From positions 1 to 36,630 of the forward strand of contig NZ_RYDV01000012.1 in NCBI RefSeq assembly GCF_003971065.1: a stretch of 36,630 nt of DNA. The letters run 5' to 3'. The stretch is from Candidimonas sp. SYP-B2681 (GTDB lineage Bacteria; Pseudomonadota; Gammaproteobacteria; Burkholderiales; Burkholderiaceae_B). A program made the translations under genes and the position numbers. Below the pieces are notes generated by a model. That model was not told where the DNA came from. It worked only from the letters and a program-made list of their open reading frames with translations, and did not search any database. Positions 33,478-36,630 of the stretch are shown piece after piece (within the stretch, counting starts at the first letter, position 1; the number at the start of each line of letters is the position of its first letter).

Positions 33478-34412
33478 AGCGCGGCCTGGAATATAGCAAC
33501 CGGTATGCGGGCATTTCACGAATTGGCATGACCCTGCTCCTATGCAGTTTGTTAGGTGCATGTGCTGTTCCTAGTACTCCGGTAGCCGTTACCGCCTCGG
33601 CGAAACTGACTCCACCAACCCCTTCATCGCACGACTTGCGCAAGCTGCCACCGCCGAAAGGCAAGGTAGTGGTCGCAGTTTACGGATTCCGGGACCAAAC
33701 CGGCCAATACAAGCCTCAACCAGACAGCTCATTTTCGACGTCAGTGACACAAGGTGCAGCGTCAATGCTGGTCAAAGCCTTGAAAGAATCGGGATGGTTT
33801 ACACCGGTAGAACGGGAAAGCTTGCAGGAACTTTTGACCGAAAGGCGGATTGTGCGGGCCTTGGACGGATCCCAGAACAAGGATGCCCCGGAAATTAATA
33901 TCCCGGCTCTGGTGCCAGCATCGGTTCTTATCGATGGAGGAATTATTTCCTACGAAAGCAATGTACGTACAGGCGGCTTGGGGGCACGCTTCCTGGGGGT
34001 CGGTGTGTCGACTCAATACCGTATGGACCAAGTGACTATTGGTCTACGCAGTGTCGATATAAGAACAGGACAGGTACTGCAAACAGTATCCACTACCAAG
34101 ACCATCTACTCGTATGAAGTGCGCCCCAGCGTCTATAAGTTCGTGAACTTCAAGGACTTGCTCGAGATCGAGGCCGGCGTTACCGGTAACGAGCCGGCAC
34201 AACTGTGCGTAAAAGAAGCCATAGAGGCAGCTGTTCTGCACCTAACCGTTCAGGGGCTAAAGGACAGAAACTGGATGCTGAAAAATGAAAGCGACTGGAA
34301 TCTGCCCATTATCCAGGAATACCTCCGCGAAGAGAATAACTACGCGAGATATCCAATTACTGACCCCACTGCAGAAGCTACCAAAACAGCCGCTGTAGCA
34401 ATCTCAAACTGA
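33474..34412 (+). CDS. csgG: Curli outer-membrane export channel CsgG
   Basis: The 312-residue lipoprotein forms the nonameric curlin export pore. The lipobox is LLGAC with Cys30, preceded by a longer N-terminus than in E. coli (277 residues in total there); an internal ATG at residue 19 would also give a normal signal. Conserved parts are KLPPPKGKVVVAVYGFRDQT, SVTQGAASMLVKALKESGWF, PVERESLQELLTERRIVRAL, and the pore-lining region IDGGIISYESNVRTGG, with LGARFLGVGVSTQYRMDQV. The C-terminal 40 residues are an added, polar tail. With csgE and csgF it makes a complete secretion unit. Confidence 0.92.
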   Translation: MKRGLEYSNRYAGISRIGMTLLLCSLLGACAVPSTPVAVTASAKLTPPTPSSHDLRKLPPPKGKVVVAVYGFRDQTGQYKPQPDSSFSTSVTQGAASMLVKALKESGWFTPVERESLQELLTERRIVRALDGSQNKDAPEINIPALVPASVLIDGGIISYESNVRTGGLGARFLGVGVSTQYRMDQVTIGLRSVDIRTGQVLQTVSTTKTIYSYEVRPSVYKFVNFKDLLEIEAGVTGNEPAQLCVKEAIEAAVLHLTVQGLKDRNWMLKNESDWNLPIIQEYLREENNYARYPITDPTAEATKTAAVAISN

Positions 34413-34455
34413 ACGTCCGACCAGTAAAACGTGGGTTGTACGGAAACCCGGTTCC

Positions 34456-34493
34456 AAAGACCGCCGGGCCCGAAATTAAAAAATGTGGTCTTT
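34456..34493 (+). repeat. Inverted repeat in the csgG-curlin gap
   Basis: AAAGACC (34456-34462) and GGTCTTT (34487-34493) are exact inverted copies enclosing 24 bases. The fold would bring the RNA close to the GAGGAG ribosome binding site of the curlin gene at about 34499, suggesting possible post-transcriptional control. The stem is short and this is speculative. Confidence 0.35.
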
Positions 34494-34511
34494 ACCTAGA
34501 GGAGAAATACA

Positions 34512-35210
34512 ATGAGCATCAAACTGTCTGCAATCGCCCTTGGCATTACCTTGGCCTACGGCGCCACCGCAGCCATGGCCACCGAACAGGCAACGATCTG
34601 GCAAGGTGGCTGGGATAACCTCGCGCAAATTGAACAGTACGGGGCCGATTTATCCGTGGCTAAGATTAGCCAGGACGGAATCCGCAACGATGGGTTCATC
34701 AGTCAAAACGGTGTTATTAGTAGCGAAGCCGAAATCAAACAAACCGGCAACATCGGAACTGCAGTTATCGATCAAAGCCGGCATGGCAAGGGCAGCTATC
34801 AAGTTGCTTATATCAACCAGATTGAAGGCTGGCACAACGTGGGCGGTGTAACACAAAGCGGCAGCCGGGTTGATGCACATATCGTCCAGAGTGGTAAAAA
34901 TAATAGAGCAGATATTGAGCAATACGGCGGGGGCAAGGGGCGTGACCGTGCAACTGTCAGTCAAAACGGACGCCATAACGAGACCGATGTCATCCAATCC
35001 GGCAATGATCTTATCGCCACCGTTACGCAGGCAGGCTGGGGCCATGATGCTACGTTGACCCAAACCGGCCAGAATCTTCGGGCCGACATTAACCAGTCTG
35101 GCGTAAACCACGAAGCGACCATTACCCAATCCGGCTCAAACAAGATCGCAACGATTACGCAGTCGGGCGGTTACAACAACGTCGCATCCATCATGCAGAG
35201 CAGACGCTAA
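34512..35210 (+). CDS. Curlin-repeat amyloid subunit (CsgA/CsgB-like)
   Basis: The 232-residue secreted fibre subunit has a signal ending AMA (about residue 22). Residues 25-230 are built of about 17 strand units of 11 to 13 residues, each carrying a strand and a glutamine followed by a Gly/Asn turn, in the pattern A-x-[IV]-x-Q-x-G-x-N-x. The last six units (from about residue 150) are nearly perfect 11-mers such as HDATLTQTGQNL and HEATITQSGSNK. E. coli CsgA has ten such half-units (five full repeats), so this fibre unit is much longer. No second curlin gene (csgA/csgB pair) is present, so one protein may serve both nucleation and polymerisation. GAGGAG precedes the ATG. Confidence 0.88.
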   Translation: MSIKLSAIALGITLAYGATAAMATEQATIWQGGWDNLAQIEQYGADLSVAKISQDGIRNDGFISQNGVISSEAEIKQTGNIGTAVIDQSRHGKGSYQVAYINQIEGWHNVGGVTQSGSRVDAHIVQSGKNNRADIEQYGGGKGRDRATVSQNGRHNETDVIQSGNDLIATVTQAGWGHDATLTQTGQNLRADINQSGVNHEATITQSGSNKIATITQSGGYNNVASIMQSRR

Positions 35211-35272
35211 AACGACATAAGGGCACAACACCTCGAGGATCGCGAATAGGTATGACGCTTGCTCGCGAAGAT

Positions 35273-35295
35273 GTAAACGATTGCACGACGTTTAC
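35273..35295 (+). repeat. Seven-base inverted repeat after the curlin gene
   Basis: GTAAACG (35273-35279) and CGTTTAC (35289-35295) are perfect inverted arms around a nine-base loop. No T-tract follows, so it may be a processing or partial attenuation hairpin between the curlin and the CsgC-like gene. Confidence 0.4.
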
Positions 35296-35352
35296 CTAAA
35301 GGAACGCGTTGTGTAATCGCCACGCCGGATTAATTAATATGGGGGAACAGCA

Positions 35353-35661
35353 ATGATCGCAGACAACGATATACAGGTGTGGCTGGAAACTTTTGCCAGG
35401 GCTCAACCGACCGTCATCGTGCCATACGTGAAGAGCAGCGAGAATATGACGCTGCGCTACAAAGTGCGTACGACCAAAGAGGGGGATGGCGGTAAGTCGG
35501 TAATGGGACAGGGCGGCATAGTAAGCACTGTAGCAAATGTTCCCGTCGCCTTGTCGCGGATGTCGTTGAATCGTTCCCCGAATGACCAGTGCAAAATAGA
35601 TTTGGTCTTATCTCAGGCCGGAGTCCCCGACCGAAGTTACCATTTCGATTGCCCGAATTAA
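35353..35661 (+). CDS. CsgC/CsgH-like curlin chaperone, no signal peptide seen
   Basis: The 102-residue protein aligns by eye with E. coli CsgC, the periplasmic inhibitor of premature curlin polymerisation: TVIVPYV with TIIPEV, DGGKSVMGQ with SSGQSQTKQ, and NVPVALSRMSLNRSPNDQCK with NQPIALTKLSLNISPDDRVK. The CxC pair of CsgC is absent and replaced by Thr/Leu/Lys; two other Cys lie at QCKI and DCPN near the end. The N-terminus is short and polar (MIADNDIQVWLETFAR) with no hydrophobic export segment, although GGGGGAAC before the ATG supports this start. Either export uses another route or the gene's real start is lost. Confidence 0.8.
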   Translation: MIADNDIQVWLETFARAQPTVIVPYVKSSENMTLRYKVRTTKEGDGGKSVMGQGGIVSTVANVPVALSRMSLNRSPNDQCKIDLVLSQAGVPDRSYHFDCPN

Positions 35662-35766
35662 GCTAGCACCAAATAATTTAGTCAGTTAGGGTAAAGACTT
35701 ACGGCACATTACTAAGGTAAATGAATACTTGCATATTGTGTCGGCTACCCATACCATATAAAACGT

Positions 35767-35786
35767 AATGATTCAGATGAATCATT
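35767..35786. promoter_or_regulatory. Perfect 20-base palindrome, candidate regulator site
   Basis: AATGATTCA and TGAATCATT form a perfect dyad with only two central bases (GA), so it is a protein-binding site rather than an RNA hairpin. It lies about 165 bases before the CsgD-like start, in the gap after the CsgC-like gene. Another short inverted repeat, TGCCCT (35852-35857)/AGGGCA (35872-35877), is nearer the gene. Confidence 0.55.
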
Positions 35787-35950
35787 TTGTTTCGCCAGGT
35801 GCGAGACTTGACAGTTGGCTGAATATACTGCGACAAGTCGTGGATGTTGATTGCCCTGTTGTAATGCAGTAAGGGCAGTAACGCTCTAAGACCTTAAGCG
35901 GGCACTTCAGCCTCCTATCGACGCTCGCAGCGCCGAATTTAGGAAAACGA

Positions 35951-36538
35951 ATGCCGATTATTATTGTCGTCGAGCCCCATCCCTTGCTCAGGCTCGGCAT
36001 CTTGCAATTGCTTTCAGACGTCGCGCCGGGCGCGACGCTTGAAGGAACAGACTACGCCCATCTTTCAGGGGAACATCCGAACTCGCGCGAATGCAATCTG
36101 CTGTTGTTGTCGGTCTCGTCAATGGAAGACATTTACGAACTGACAACCGCCGCAGATCGAGCCTATTCCCCGAAAGCCATGTTGCTGCTTTCGGAAAGCA
36201 GCGAGATGCCAAATTCGCTAAAGGGCCTGCCCCATTCTGTTGCAGGGTATGTTCCCAAGAACGTCCCACCCGAAGTGTTGCAGGCTTCGGTACGGCTAGT
36301 ACTGGCGGGAGGAAGTTGTTTCCCGTTACGGCCTAATGTCAGCAAGGTGCCACAGTCCCTCGTACCACTGTACGAACCGGTTAAATGGCCGCCTCCTGCG
36401 GAAACCAAGACCAAGATCGCCCCGCCTGCAAATTCGGAATGCCAAATGCTAGGCCTTACTCCCCGGCAATACGAAGTATTGGTATTGTTGGCGCGTGGCT
36501 ATCCGATGAAAAGTAAGCGTCCGCCGAACACACATTGA
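35951..36538 (+). pseudogene. CsgD-like LuxR-family regulator, truncated in its DNA-binding domain
   Basis: Residues 1-125 form an atypical receiver domain: MPIIIVVEPHPLLRLGI at the start, and the phospho-acceptor Asp position reads LLLSVSSM (Ser), as in CsgD, while Lys103 (GYVPKNVPP) is kept. After a Pro/Lys-rich linker the LuxR helix-turn-helix begins correctly with LGLTPRQYEVLVLLARGYPM (residues 167-186), then changes at about 36511 to the unrelated SKRPPNTH and a stop. The recognition helix (T-V-K-x-H-x region) is missing, so it should not bind DNA. GGAAAACG precedes the ATG. The following bases look like an inserted element, and regulation of the curli genes is likely lost or changed. 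Confidence 0.75.
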
Positions 36539-36630
36539 ATCGGGCTTCAGATTTCGTCAGTATGCATTTCTCCACTACTCGATCGTGGAGTAGTTCAACC
36601 CAGCAGGTGGAGAAATGCGCACCATGGAAC
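36512..36630 (+). mobile_element. Possible end of an insertion element with a transposase start
   Basis: The frame break in the regulator is followed by nested inverted repeats: GCATTTCTCCAC (36564-36575) with GTGGAGAAATGC (36607-36618), and CTCCAC (36570-36575) with GTGGAG (36585-36590). A ribosome binding site GGAGA lies just before ATG at 36615-36617, which opens MRTME and continues past the window. Multiple terminal repeats and an immediate start codon are typical of IS ends such as the IS21 group, but the transposase itself is not visible, so the class is unproven. Confidence 0.55.

Overview
The window looks like chromosomal DNA from a betaproteobacterium of the order Burkholderiales, most likely the family Alcaligenaceae. 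The reasons are a Bug-type solute receptor plus the decayed remains of a second one, a strong stable-RNA-type promoter motif, moderate to high GC, and protein families typical of Bordetella, Pusillimonas and Achromobacter relatives. This assignment is inference; no rRNA gene is present.

Positions 1-12.9 kb look like ordinary core genome. They hold a leftward stable-RNA-like promoter at the left edge, a small pentad-repeat protein, a hotdog thioesterase, a DUF808 and a YihY/BrkB membrane protein, an MFS carrier, the PbpG endopeptidase, an NRDE protein, a YpfH-like esterase, a YqeY protein, a small lipoprotein, an Old Yellow Enzyme reductase, a two-gene Ktr/Trk potassium uptake system, and tRNA-Pro(GGG) with its terminator.

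From about 12.9 to 32.4 kb, after the tRNA, the DNA looks accessory: many regulator/target pairs separated by broken genes. An orphan HipB-like regulator is followed by a GntR-controlled catabolic operon: Bug receptor, D-tartrate dehydratase-like enolase-superfamily enzyme and two-subunit class I fumarase-type hydratase, then a CaiB/BaiF CoA-transferase. Next come a decayed Bug gene; a MarR module (DMT exporter and nitroreductase); a CAX cation/proton antiporter; a LysR module (GST and nitronate monooxygenase); a GST tail fragment; a chemoreceptor with two deletions; a sorbosone dehydrogenase/diheme cytochrome pair; an orphan ABC ATPase with degenerate motifs; and a class II aldolase missing its N-terminus. 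The three divergent regulators each have a visible palindromic candidate operator.

From about 32.4 kb to the right edge lies a curli (functional amyloid) locus: csgE, csgF, csgG, one long curlin with about 17 eleven-residue repeats, a CsgC/CsgH-like chaperone with no visible signal peptide, and a CsgD-like LuxR regulator. The regulator's DNA-binding domain is cut off after the first helix, and the sequence that follows has inverted repeats and a new start codon, as expected for the end of an insertion element. The secretion genes look intact but the adjacent regulator is broken.
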